Assembly (NCBI GenBank): GCA_963831535.1
Contig: CAWHQP010000005.1
Span: 186,001-250,000 of the forward strand
Direction: 5' to 3'
Length of the DNA: 64,000 bases
Source of the DNA: Bog-756 sp963831535
GTDB taxonomy: Bacteria > Actinomycetota > Acidimicrobiia > Acidimicrobiales > RAAP-2
Shown here piece after piece: positions 8,079 through 17,348 of this stretch (the stretch's first letter is position 1; the number at the start of each line of letters is the position of its first letter). The notes under the pieces are model-generated. The model was not told the origin of the DNA. It was given only the letters and a program-made list of their open reading frames with translations, and made no database searches. Position numbers and translations under genes: made by a program.

Positions 8079-8850
8079 GCCGTCGGCCCAGCAGCCCATG
8101 GTGCAGGCCGTCAGTGTCCGCAAATCGTTCGGACGTCTCGAGGTGCTGAAGGGCATCGACCTCACCGTCCACCAGGGCGAGGTCCTCTGCCTCATCGGCC
8201 CCTCCGGTTCGGGGAAGAGCACCTTCCTGCGCTGCATCAACCACCTGGAGAAGATCGACGGAGGGGAGCTCTCCGTCGACGGGGAGCTGGTCGGCTACCG
8301 CCGCAATGGGGAGAAGCTCTACGAGCTGCGGGACCGAGAGGTGTGCACCAAACGAGCCGAGATCGGTATGGTCTTCCAACGGTTCAACCTGTTCCCCCAC
8401 ATGAGCGTGCTGGACAATGTCATGTCCGGTCCCGTCCGGGTGAGGAAGGAGCCCCCGGCCTCGGCCCAGCAGCGTGCCCGGGAGCTCCTCGAGCGTGTGG
8501 GCCTGGCCGACAAGGTGAAGAACTATCCGAATCAGCTCTCCGGTGGTCAGCAGCAGCGGGTGGCCATCGCCCGGGCCCTCGCCATGTCGCCGAAGCTGAT
8601 GCTCTTCGACGAACCCACGTCGGCCCTCGACCCGGAGCTGGTGGGGGACGTGCTCGACGTGATGCGGAGCCTGGCCGAGGACGGGATGACCATGATCGTG
8701 GTCACCCACGAGATGGGTTTCGCCCGCGAGGTCGGGGACACCGTCGTATTCATGGACGGTGGCGTGGTGATCGAGAGCGGTGACCCCCGGGTCGTTCTCA
8801 CCACGCCATCCCACGATCGGACCCGGGAGTTCCTCTCCAAGGTTCTCTGA
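8071..8850 (+). CDS. Polar amino-acid ABC transporter ATPase (GlnQ/HisP type)
   Basis: The 259-residue ATPase powers the importer formed with the preceding permease and binding protein. Walker A is G-P-S-G-S-G-K-S-T (residues 43-51), the Q-loop is at Q103, the signature L-S-G-G-Q is at 156-160, Walker B L-M-L-F-D-E is at 176-181, and the H-loop V-T-H-E-M-G-F is near 211. ATG 8071 is chosen because it is the first start in frame after the permease and overlaps its stop, as is usual for coupled operons. The length is normal for the GlnQ/HisP group (about 240-260). Confidence 0.95.
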   Translation: MSEPSAQQPMVQAVSVRKSFGRLEVLKGIDLTVHQGEVLCLIGPSGSGKSTFLRCINHLEKIDGGELSVDGELVGYRRNGEKLYELRDREVCTKRAEIGMVFQRFNLFPHMSVLDNVMSGPVRVRKEPPASAQQRARELLERVGLADKVKNYPNQLSGGQQQRVAIARALAMSPKLMLFDEPTSALDPELVGDVLDVMRSLAEDGMTMIVVTHEMGFAREVGDTVVFMDGGVVIESGDPRVVLTTPSHDRTREFLSKVL

Positions 8851-9026
8851 GCGCCGGACGACCTGGTCAGGTGTCGAGCGGACCGGGCACGCTGGGCCTT
8901 CGCCGCACCTTTCCGTTGCCGGCCATCGTGGACGCCCCCCGGCCAGCCTGACTACGGTGTCGACCACCGACGAGCCGACCGGCATCGTCTCCACCCGCGC
9001 CCCCCAAACTGACAAGGAGTCCCACC

Positions 9027-9536
9027 ATGGCTAAAGCCGACGGCGTCTTCATCTTCATCGGCACCTACCCCGACGAACCGTCGGCCCGCGCCGACTACAA
9101 CGTGGTCAAAGAGCTTCATCTGGCCGGGGCCATCGGCACCTACGACGCCGCCGTGGTGACCAAGGACAAGGACGGGAAGGTCCACGCCAACAAGGACGAG
9201 CTGGCCACCCGGCACGGAGCCTGGGGAGGAGCGGCGGCCGGCGCCGTGGTAGGCATCCTCTTCCCGCCCTCCATCATCGCCACGGCCATCGTGGGCGCCG
9301 CGGTCGGCGGGGTGAGCGGCCATCTGTGGCGGGGCATGTCCCGGGGCGATGTGAAGGAGTTCGGCGACCTCATCGACCAGGGTGAGGCCGCTCTGGTCAT
9401 CGTGGGGGAGACGACCCTGCAGGCCGCACTGGACAAGGCGGTGCTGAAAGCGGAGAAACAGGTGGCCAAGGAGCTGGACATCAGCGTGAAGGATGTGGAT
9501 GCCGCCGTGCGGGAGGCGGCCGGCGAGGTCAGCTGA
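9027..9536 (+). CDS. DUF1269 family protein
   Basis: This 169-residue protein starts at ATG 9027 with a good ribosome site (AAGGAG). The pattern matches DUF1269: an N-terminal alpha/beta segment (G-T-Y-P-D-E-P-S-A-R-A-D-Y), a central Gly/Ala-rich double hydrophobic hairpin (G-G-A-A-A-G-A-V-V-G-I-L-F-P-P and I-V-G-A-A-V-G-G-V-S-G-H) and an acidic C-terminal alpha/beta part. The glycine-zipper-like centre suggests membrane association. The function of the family is not established. It lies 176 bases after the ABC operon and probably has its own promoter. Confidence 0.8.
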   Translation: MAKADGVFIFIGTYPDEPSARADYNVVKELHLAGAIGTYDAAVVTKDKDGKVHANKDELATRHGAWGGAAAGAVVGILFPPSIIATAIVGAAVGGVSGHLWRGMSRGDVKEFGDLIDQGEAALVIVGETTLQAALDKAVLKAEKQVAKELDISVKDVDAAVREAAGEVS

Positions 9537-9560
9537 GCGGTTCGCCGGGCCGGCCGCACC

Positions 9561-10341
9561 TCAGGGCCCGGACCGGATCCGGCGCACCAGCACATCGAGG
9601 TCGGACTGGTCGATCCGGGCGCAGGCCCGTACGGCCGCCCGACCCAGACTGGACCCGAACGGCAGGGCGTCGACCAGGCCGCGCCCGACCCAGCCCCGAA
9701 CCAGCCGCAGCTCGGTGGAGGCGGCCAGCGCCCGTTCGTCCACCTGCGATCCCTTGGACATGAGGGCGGCGTTGGTCAGGCGTCGCACCTCGGTCCGGTC
9801 CACGACGATCCCCAGCTGGCGAAGCCGGCGCACCACATAGGAGCCGGTGTTGTACCAGTCGCAGAACCCGTGGACCACCGAGGCCACCTGACCCACCACA
9901 CCGTCGATGGCCAGGGCCAGGACCGGGCCGCCCTCGAGCGTCGAGGCCGCGGCCGCTCCGACCAGGGCCAGCTGCAGAGTCCCCACCGCGGTGGCGATGG
10001 ATCGGGTCTGACGGGCGGCCAGCATCTCGACGCCCTGGCGAGTCGTAGAGAGCGGCGGGGTGCTCGAGGACCTGACCGGACATCCAGTCGAGTAGCCGCG
10101 GTGGTGCCGCCCGCACCTCGATGCGGAGCCGACGGAGACGGCCCGGCCCACCGGAGAACGCCTCCCGCCCTACGCTTCCCAATGCCGACTCCAGCTCGGC
10201 AACGGCCTCGTCGGGCAGGCCCTCCGGACCGAGCAGCGACCGGAGGGCCTGGGTGAAGCGGGTCCGGGCGCGGGCCAGCCGGACCCGGGGGGCGCGGGTG
10301 GGACCAGGGCCGGATGACGCGTCAGGGGGGAGATCGGTCAC
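9561..10341 (-). pseudogene. Unrecognised gene split by a frameshift
   Basis: Two overlapping minus-strand frames form one protein of about 260 residues. The N-terminal half begins at GTG 10341 (V-T-D-L-P-P-D-A-S) and reads well to L-Y-D at about 10045. The C-terminal half continues in the next frame as R-Q-G-V-E-M-L-A-A-R-Q-T-R-S to the stop at 9561. Removing one base within 10040-10050 fuses them smoothly. The C-terminal half has a small hydrophobic region (L-A-L-V-G-A-A-A-A-S) and a later helical region rich in Arg and Leu. I do not recognise the family; a membrane-associated role is possible. Real pseudogene or sequencing error cannot be separated here. Confidence 0.6.
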
Positions 10342-10399
10342 GGTGTCGAGTGTGGGACCTCGGCGGAGCGGGGGCAAACCGGAGCTCCGTACCCGGGCA

Positions 10400-12859
10400 T
10401 CAGCGGATCCGCTCGTTCGACGGATCGAAGGGGGGTCGGAGCCCCACGCGGGCCACGTGGAGCCGTCCGCCCACGTCGAGCTCGTAGCGCCCGGTGCCGA
10501 CATGGTCGGCCGTGACGGCATCGCCGTCCCTGCGCCACAGATAGGCCAGGCCCACGCCAGCTCCGAGCGTCCCCGACCAGGCCGCCGACGTCACCTGTCC
10601 CGAGGGCTCACCGTCGCGCAGCAGCAGCTCACCCCCCCACGGCATCGGTTGGGGATCGTCCAGCCGGTAGGAGACCAGACGTCGGCGCGGCCCATCGGTG
10701 ACGGCCCGCTGGACGGCATCGCGGCCGATGAAGTCGATACCGGAGTCCAACTTGCAGGTGAATCGGAGGCCGGCCTCCACCGGGTTGTGGTCGGGGGTGA
10801 GGTCTGAGCCGAAGGCCCGATACCCCTTGTCCAACCGCAGGGAGTTGATGGCGTAGTAGCCGGCGTCGGTGACCGGGAAATCGGTCCCCGCCGCAAACAG
10901 GGCCTCGTAGACACCGACGGCGAACTCGCAGGGGACGTAGAGTTCCCAGCCCAGCTCCCCGACGTAGGTGATGCGGGTGGCCCGGACCGTCGAGTAGCCG
11001 AGGTCGATCTCCCGGCTGGTGCCGAAGGGGAACGCCCGGTCGGAGAGGTCGGCACGGGTCAGGCGCCCGAGGAGATCCCGCGCCTTCGGTCCCATCACCC
11101 CGAAGACGGCGTAGGACGACGAGACGTCCACGACGGAAACGTGCTCGTCGGCGCCGATGTGGCGCTCGATCCACACCCGATCCCGCACCACAGAGGCGGA
11201 ACCGGTGACCAGCAGGTACCGGTCGACGGTCAGCCGCGTCACGGTGACGTCGGCCTCGTAGCCGCCCCGCCGGTTCAGCATCCCGGTGTAGACGGTGCGT
11301 CCCACCGGCACGGACACGTCGGCGGTGCACAGACGCTGGAGCAGCGGCTCGGCGTCCCGACCGGTGATCAGGAGCTTGCCGAACGACGTCTCGTCGAACA
11401 GGGTGACGCCCGAACGGGTCCGCTGCTGTTCGGCCACCGACCAGGCCAACCACCCGGGTTTGTCCCAGGTGTAGTCCAACCGAGGCTCTTCGCCCCGGGG
11501 GGCGAACACGTTGGCCCGTTCCCAGCCCATCTTCGAGCCGAACTGGGCTCCGGCCGCCTCGAGGAGGTGGTAGACGGGCGATCGTCGGAACGGCCGGGCC
11601 GTGACCAGTTCGCGGTTCGGCCACGGGACCTCGTAGTGCAGCCCCAGGATCTCCCCGACCCGGTCGTGGAGCCACTGGACGTTCCCGTTGAAGGGGGCGA
11701 ACCGGCGGATGTCCACCGCACTCAGGTCGGAGGTGGGTTCGCCCTCCACGATCCATTCGGCCAGCGCCCGACCCGCGCCTCCCGCCGAGGCGATGCCGAC
11801 GGAGTTGAAGCCTGCGCCCACGAAGAGGTTGCGCACCTCTGGGGCCTCGCCCAGGATGAACTGGTTGTCGGGCGTAAAGCTCTCGGGACCGTTGTAGAAC
11901 TTGCGGATCCCGGTGTGGTGCAGCGCGGGGATGCGGACCAGGGCGCTCTCCATGAGCACGGAGAAATGGTCCCAGTCCTCGTCAAGGAGCTGGAACTCGA
12001 AGGGATAGGGCAGTCGGTCGGGAGCCACCCAGGGCTTCGCCTCGGGTTCGAATCCGCCGATTACGAGACCTCCCACCTCCTCTTTGAAGTAGGTGTAGCC
12101 GTCGGGATCTCGGAGGATGGGTAGGTCGGGGTGGACACCGTCGATCTGCTCGGAGACCACGTAGAAGTGCTCGGCGGAGTGCAGAGGGATGTGCACCCCG
12201 GCCAAGGCGCCCACCGCCTTGGCCCATTGGCCGGCACAGATCACGACCACCTCGGCCTCGATGGGCCCCCTGTCGGTCACCACCCCGAACACCCGACCAT
12301 CGGCCTGCTCGATGGCGACCACCCGGGTGTGCTCGAACACCCGGGCGCCACCGGTTCGGGCTCCCCGGGCCAGGGACGCCGTCACGTCGACCGGGTTGGC
12401 GGTTCCGTCGCCGGGTAGCCAGATGGCTCCGATCAGGCCGTCGGTGGCCAGGACCGGGTACAGCTCGCTCGCCCTGGCCGGTGTGATCAGCTCACAGTCG
12501 AGCCCGTAGACCGCGGCGTTCGCCGCCGTCCGACGGAGCTGGACCATCCTGTCCTCGGTCCGGGCCACCGTCACGCCGCCACAGCGCTTGAATCCGGTGG
12601 CCAGTCCGGTCTCCTGCTCCAGCGTGCTGTAGAGCTGGGCCGAGTACTGCACCAGGCGGGTTCCCCCTTCGGTGGCCCGGAGCTGGCCCACCAGGCCGGC
12701 GGCGTGCCACGTGGTCCCCGAAGACAGCTGACCCTGCTCCACCACCACGACATCGGTCCAGCCCAGGTGGGTGAGGTGGTAGGCCGTGCTGGCCCCTACG
12801 ATGCCACCGCCGATGATGACCACCCGGGCCCGACTCGGTAGCTCCTGGTCTCCGCTCAT
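10400..12859 (-). CDS. Dimethylglycine/sarcosine dehydrogenase-like flavoprotein with GcvT domains
   Basis: This 819-residue protein has the two-part layout of dimethylglycine and sarcosine dehydrogenases. Residues 1-~380 are a DAO-type FAD domain (V-V-I-I-G-G-G-I-V-G-A-S, residues 13-24). The rest is a GcvT-like folate-binding region ending in the barrel domain (G-L-R-F-T-C-K-L ... I-G-R-D-A). The S-G-T-T-W-H-A-A-G-L segment places a histidine at residue 52, where mammalian dimethylglycine dehydrogenase carries its covalent FAD. The likely reaction is oxidative N-demethylation, with the methyl group passed to tetrahydrofolate. It is the last gene of a minus-strand run with a kinase-like gene and an APC permease. 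The exact amine substrate is not readable from sequence. Confidence 0.88.
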   Translation of the reverse strand: MSGDQELPSRARVVIIGGGIVGASTAYHLTHLGWTDVVVVEQGQLSSGTTWHAAGLVGQLRATEGGTRLVQYSAQLYSTLEQETGLATGFKRCGGVTVARTEDRMVQLRRTAANAAVYGLDCELITPARASELYPVLATDGLIGAIWLPGDGTANPVDVTASLARGARTGGARVFEHTRVVAIEQADGRVFGVVTDRGPIEAEVVVICAGQWAKAVGALAGVHIPLHSAEHFYVVSEQIDGVHPDLPILRDPDGYTYFKEEVGGLVIGGFEPEAKPWVAPDRLPYPFEFQLLDEDWDHFSVLMESALVRIPALHHTGIRKFYNGPESFTPDNQFILGEAPEVRNLFVGAGFNSVGIASAGGAGRALAEWIVEGEPTSDLSAVDIRRFAPFNGNVQWLHDRVGEILGLHYEVPWPNRELVTARPFRRSPVYHLLEAAGAQFGSKMGWERANVFAPRGEEPRLDYTWDKPGWLAWSVAEQQRTRSGVTLFDETSFGKLLITGRDAEPLLQRLCTADVSVPVGRTVYTGMLNRRGGYEADVTVTRLTVDRYLLVTGSASVVRDRVWIERHIGADEHVSVVDVSSSYAVFGVMGPKARDLLGRLTRADLSDRAFPFGTSREIDLGYSTVRATRITYVGELGWELYVPCEFAVGVYEALFAAGTDFPVTDAGYYAINSLRLDKGYRAFGSDLTPDHNPVEAGLRFTCKLDSGIDFIGRDAVQRAVTDGPRRRLVSYRLDDPQPMPWGGELLLRDGEPSGQVTSAAWSGTLGAGVGLAYLWRRDGDAVTADHVGTGRYELDVGGRLHVARVGLRPPFDPSNERIR

Positions 12860-12918
12860 GTCGCTCCATCCCCGGTCGGTCGGGACAGGACCGGGTCGAC
12901 CGCCACGGTACCGACCGA

Positions 12919-13864
12919 TCAGTCGGACCGCTGCACGTCCTCGATGAGGTGGTCGAGCCCCGGGCCGCGGAAGGTCTCGACGGCCCGCTCGTACTTCTCC
13001 ATCCCCCAGGTCCAGAAGTCGAAGTCGATCTCACTGGTGGCCTGCTGGATCGACGCCCACAGCGTCCAACCGTACTGGGACATGACCCCCTGGAGCCGGG
13101 CACGGGCGATCCTGTTGACCAGTCGCCTCCCGTAGTACGCCGTCACCAGGTGATCCAGTTCATCGTCGGTGAGATGGCACTCGCTACCGATGTTCCCGAG
13201 CTCGAAACAGGCGTCGTTGTTCCCGGAGTACTCGTAGTCGATCAGCCAGATGTGGTCGCCGTCGTCGATGAAGTTCCCCGCCAGCAGATCGTTGTTGCAG
13301 GCCACCGTGGGTTCGTCCCGGACGGCCAACGCGCCGCGGATCCGGGCCACGCTCGGGTTCGTAGTCGAGATAGTCCTCGGGCAGGCGATAGCCCCCGGCC
13401 ACCACGGTCCGGAGGTAGCCGTCCTGGATGTCGAACATGTCGAACTCGTTCACGAACCGGCCGCCCCCGTGCAGCTGGCGGCACGACGCCGCCACCCGCT
13501 CGATGATGCCGGGTCGGGAGAAGTCGCCGTCGGTGAGGGTCCGTCCGTCGAGGAAGCCGATCACCAGCGTGGCGTCCTCGGGAAGGTAGGCGACGACCGG
13601 CGCCCCGACGCCGGAGGCCTCGGCAATGACCGAGTTGCGGTACTCGTGTTCGCGGTCGATGGCCAGGGCACCGGAATCCCGGGCCGATCGCCGGACCACG
13701 TAGGAACCCTCGGGGGTGGTCACCTTGTAGTTGCGGTTGGTGAGCCCACCGGCGAGTTCGCACACCTCAAGGGGCTGGCCCCGCAGCACGTCGACCCGGT
13801 CGCAGAGCGACCGAGGCAGCAGTGAGGCTGCGTCAGTGACCGGTGGCCCGTTCCCCCTCGGCAT
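12919..13864 (-). pseudogene. Choline/ethanolamine-kinase-like phosphotransferase, frame broken mid-gene
   Basis: The N-terminal frame starts at ATG 13864 and carries the family's nucleotide loop region (L-A-G-G-L-T-N-R-N-Y-K-V) and lysine/arginine-rich strand. It runs to Y-L-D-Y-E-P near 13357. The next frame then supplies the catalytic half: C-N-N-D-L-L-A-G-N-F-I (Brenner-type catalytic loop) and I-D-Y-E-Y-S-G-N-N-D-A-C-F-E-L-G-N, the choline-kinase signature. Removing one base in the GCTCGGG at 13351-13357 gives a continuous ~314-residue protein (...E-P-S-V-A-R-I-R-G...). It lies between the permease and the dehydrogenase, suggesting it acts on the same amine or alcohol, but the substrate is inferred only from family and context. 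Confidence 0.82.
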
Positions 13865-13870
13865 GGGCGC

Positions 13871-15464
13871 CTAGATACCGGCGGACAACTCCTCGTCGGT
13901 CATATCCACGGTCTGGCGCGGTCCCGTGAACCAGTTCTTGACCGATAGCGTGCCAGTAGACCCACAGGAAGATCATGGCCGCGGGCACCACCAGGATGGT
14001 GTAGTTGACGTACTTCCAGGCGAACCCGGTCGTCCAGGGGACACCCAGGTTGGATGTGGGCATGAAGGCCATGACTGTGACGAGGACGACGTCGATGAGT
14101 GCCACCACGCACAGCAACTTGTACTTGGCACCGAGGTTCCAGTCGCCGGTCTGGAACCTGGAGCCCAACTTGAGTCGGTGCCAGATGGGGATGGAGAAGC
14201 ACCAGTACAGGCCGATGACGCCGATGGAGACCACGGCGTAGAAGGCCACCGGTACGGCGGCACCGGCGATGTCGACCTTGATGAGGGCGGGCGAGGTCAG
14301 GATGATGCCGATCACCGCGGTCAGGATGACCCCGGCCACCGGCACCCGCCGGGCGCTGAGCCGCGACCAGTGACTGTGGCCGGGCACGGCCCCGTCACGG
14401 CTGAAGGCGAAGAGCATGCGCGAGCAGCTGGTCATGCAGGCCATGGTGCAGAAGAACTGGCCCACCGTCGAGATGAGGAGAACCGTGCCACCCCACCGCG
14501 AGGTGAGCGCCTGGGCGAAGATGGTGGCCACGCCGCCGCCGGCCGCCGTCACCTTCCCCTCGTCCTGGACGGCGAAGAGGAAGGCGAGCAGGAGGAGCCA
14601 GCCGCCGATGGCCGAGTAGAAGATCGACCGCCACATCCCCTTGGCCGCGGAGTTGGCCGCACTCTTGGTCTCCTCGGACAGGTGGGCCGAGGCGTCGTAG
14701 CCGGTGATGGTGTACTGGGTCAGCAGGCCACCGATGGGCAGGACCACGAAGATGAATCCGGCACCGTGGGTCTTCCCGCTGAAGAAGCCGGTGTTGTTGA
14801 CCGTCGAGGTGAACACCATGGAGGCGCTGGCGTGGTGGTGGGGCAGGATGATCAGGATCAGGATGATGGCGGCGGCCCCGAACACGTGCCACCACACCGA
14901 GGTGTTGTTGATCCTGGCCAGCAGGTGGGTGGAGAAGATGTTGACCACGGCGGCGATCACCAGGATGGCGATGAAGAACAAGAAGATGGTGTTGAGGCTG
15001 CCCGAATGCCAGCTGGTGCTGAAGAAGCCGAGGGTGAGGTCGAGGAAGGTGGCGCAGCCGTAGGCCACCGAGGCCACGATGGCCAAGAGGCCGATCAGAT
15101 TGAGCCAGCCGGTGTAGTAGCCAGCCTTGGCTCCGCCCAGCTTCGACGCCCACCAGTAGATGCCTCCAGAGGTCGGATAGGCCGAGACCAGCTCGGCCAG
15201 GCAGAGTCCGATGCACAGGACCAGTGCCGCCAGGATGGGCCAGCCCCAGGCGATGGCGGCGGGACCTCCACCGTTCCACCCGCTGGAGAACGTGGTGAAG
15301 CAGCCGGCCAGGATGGAGATGATGGAGAAAGAGATGGCGAAGTTGGAGAAGCCCGACCACGATCGGTTGAGCTCCTGTTTGTACCCGAGCTCGGCCAACA
15401 GCTCTTCGTCCGTGCGGACGCCGAGCCCTTCCGGTTCGATCTCGTCCAGGTCGATTCCCTCGGG
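13871..15464 (-). CDS. APC-family amino acid/amine permease (C-terminal frame disturbed)
   Basis: This protein of about 530 residues has 12 hydrophobic helices and belongs to the APC superfamily (amino acid/GABA permease type). The N-terminal signature is conserved (F-A-I-S-F-S-I-I-S-I-L-A-G, and T-S-G-G-I-Y-W-W at helix 3). GTG 15464 is chosen as start: AAGGAG sits at the right distance and the residues before it are not conserved. The frame as sequenced runs to a stop at 13833 with an atypical tail overlapping the kinase. Dropping one base around 13941-13945 gives V-K-N-W-F-T-G-P-R-Q-T-V-D-M-T-D-E-E-L and a stop at 13871, six bases before the kinase start, which is the more natural end. It probably imports the substrate used by the downstream kinase and dehydrogenase. 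Confidence 0.88.
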
Positions 15465-15670
15465 CACTGCGTTCTCCTTCTCGTCGTTGCACTGGTCCAG
15501 TGAAAGCGAAATGAAGCCGGGTACCCTCGTGGTTGGGGGCAAGGTAACACCGAACCGAACCGGTGTCTAGGGAAACTGGCGCGGGTAGCGGACCGCCACC
15601 CACCGACGCCGTGGGGTTGTGTCGACGTAGCGTCGGCGCTGACACCGACCGCACGGTTGAGGGAGCTCGC

Positions 15671-17320
15671 ATGGCGTTGGACATCGGCAGACGACGGTTG
15701 GAACGGGCCGTGTCCTCGGCCCGTCGGGAGGATCGGACGACGCCGCGGGTGATCATCGTGGGGGGAGGTCTCGCCGGACTGGGCGCGGCGGTCCAGCTGG
15801 TCCGGTCGGGCCTGTCGACCTTCACGGTCATCGAACAATCCGACGGCGTCGGCGGGACATGGCGCGACAATTCCTATCCGGGGAGCGGGTGCGACGTACC
15901 GTCCTACCTCTACTCCTTCTCGTTCGCCCCTGCCGCCGCCTGGTCGCGCCGGTTCGCCCCCCAAGCCGAGATCCTCGACTACGCCGAGAGCCTGGTGGGC
16001 CGCTTCGGACTCGGATCCCATCTCCGCCTCCGCACGACGGTGCGCCGGGTCTCCCTGGCCGAGGAGGGCGGGCGCTGGCAGGTCTCGGTAACATCGCCGG
16101 ACGGCGACGAGGTCCTCGAGGCTGACTCGGTCATCTTCGCCTGTGGTCAGCTCAACCGGCCCTACGTCCCCGAGGTCGAGGGGAGGGACCGGTTCGCCGG
16201 ACCGACCTGGCACTCGGCGCGCTGGAACCACTCCGTCGACCTGCGGGGCAAGCAGGTGGCCGTGGTCGGCAGCGGGGCCAGCGCCATCCAGTTCGTACCA
16301 CCGGTCGCTGCTGAAGCCACCAGCGTCACCATCTACCAACGGTCACCCAACTACGTGGGGCCGAAGAAGGACCGGGCCTACGCCGACCGGACCAGGCGGC
16401 TGCTGGAACGGGTCACGCCCTTGGCTCGGGCCTACCGGTGGTGGATCTACTGGAGCCTCGAGTTCCGCTGGATCTGGTTCCGCAAGGACAGCTGGGCGGG
16501 CGACCGGCTCCGACAGCTCTTCGACCAGCAGATCAGAACCGGGGTGGTCTCCGACCGCCTGCCCGAGGCCGCCGTGGTGCCCGACTATCCGATCGGCTGT
16601 AAGCGCATCCTCATCTCCAACGACTGGTACCCCACCATCACCGGAGCGAACGTCGAGGTGGTCGACCAGCCCATCGAGCGCATCGAGACCGATGCCGTGG
16701 TCACCGTCGACGGCAAACGTCGAACCACCGACGTCCTGATCTTCGGCACGGGCTTCGTCACCACCGAGTTCCTCGGCCTCATTCCGGTGACCGGCGCCGG
16801 TGGGAAGACACTGGCCTCGGCATGGGAGGACGGCGCCCGGGCCTACCGGGGGACCGCCGTCCCAGGTTTCCCCAACTGCTATCTCCTCTACGGTCCCAAC
16901 ACCAACCTCGGGCACAACTCCATCCTCTTCATGGTGGAGCGCCAGCTCAACCTAGTGCTCCAGGCTCTGGCCGTCCAGACCGAAGCCGCCACCTCCGCGG
17001 GGAACCCCCAGGTGTCAGTCACGCCCGAGGCCTACCGGAGGGACGACGAGCGCACGCAGCGGCTGATGGCGTCGACGGCGTGGGTGGCCAACTGCCATAG
17101 CTGGTACAAACAGGCGTCGGGTCGGGTCACCAACAACTGGCCGACCTGGACCGTTCGCTACTGGTACGACACCCTGTGGCTACACCCCTCCGAGCTGGTA
17201 CTTCTGACCGGCGAGCCCCGGGCGGCCGACCCGCCCGACACGGGTTGGGATCCCCCGCGGACAGCGGAAGGGGGTGCTCCGAACCGGGTCCCGGGCCCGC
17301 CGTCCACCGCGACACGATGA
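15671..17320 (+). CDS. FAD-dependent (Baeyer-Villiger type) monooxygenase
   Basis: This 549-residue cytosolic flavoprotein starts at ATG 15671 behind GAGGGAG. It has two Rossmann folds: FAD-binding V-G-G-G-L-A-G-L-G near residue 33 and NADPH-binding V-V-G-S-G-A-S-A-I-Q near residue 195. Between them is the Baeyer-Villiger fingerprint F-x-G-x-x-x-H-x-x-x-W, seen as F-A-G-P-T-W-H-S-A-R-W. Such enzymes insert oxygen next to ketones or oxidise heteroatoms. It is divergent from the APC permease gene with 206 bases between starts. The substrate is unknown and no obvious pathway partner adjoins. Confidence 0.9.
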   Translation: MALDIGRRRLERAVSSARREDRTTPRVIIVGGGLAGLGAAVQLVRSGLSTFTVIEQSDGVGGTWRDNSYPGSGCDVPSYLYSFSFAPAAAWSRRFAPQAEILDYAESLVGRFGLGSHLRLRTTVRRVSLAEEGGRWQVSVTSPDGDEVLEADSVIFACGQLNRPYVPEVEGRDRFAGPTWHSARWNHSVDLRGKQVAVVGSGASAIQFVPPVAAEATSVTIYQRSPNYVGPKKDRAYADRTRRLLERVTPLARAYRWWIYWSLEFRWIWFRKDSWAGDRLRQLFDQQIRTGVVSDRLPEAAVVPDYPIGCKRILISNDWYPTITGANVEVVDQPIERIETDAVVTVDGKRRTTDVLIFGTGFVTTEFLGLIPVTGAGGKTLASAWEDGARAYRGTAVPGFPNCYLLYGPNTNLGHNSILFMVERQLNLVLQALAVQTEAATSAGNPQVSVTPEAYRRDDERTQRLMASTAWVANCHSWYKQASGRVTNNWPTWTVRYWYDTLWLHPSELVLLTGEPRAADPPDTGWDPPRTAEGGAPNRVPGPPSTATR

Positions 17321-17348
17321 GTGACGGGCCTTGCTACCGTCTCGGGCC

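Noticed and set aside
12905..12930. Small palindrome around CCGACCGATCAGTCGG as an operator
   Set aside because: Arms are only five bases and it overlaps the kinase stop inside a probable operon.
13926..15503. 525-residue open frame antisense to the permease gene
   Set aside because: It is the GC-rich shadow of the APC permease: low-complexity Gly/Asp/His/Gln content, no fold pattern and no ribosome site.
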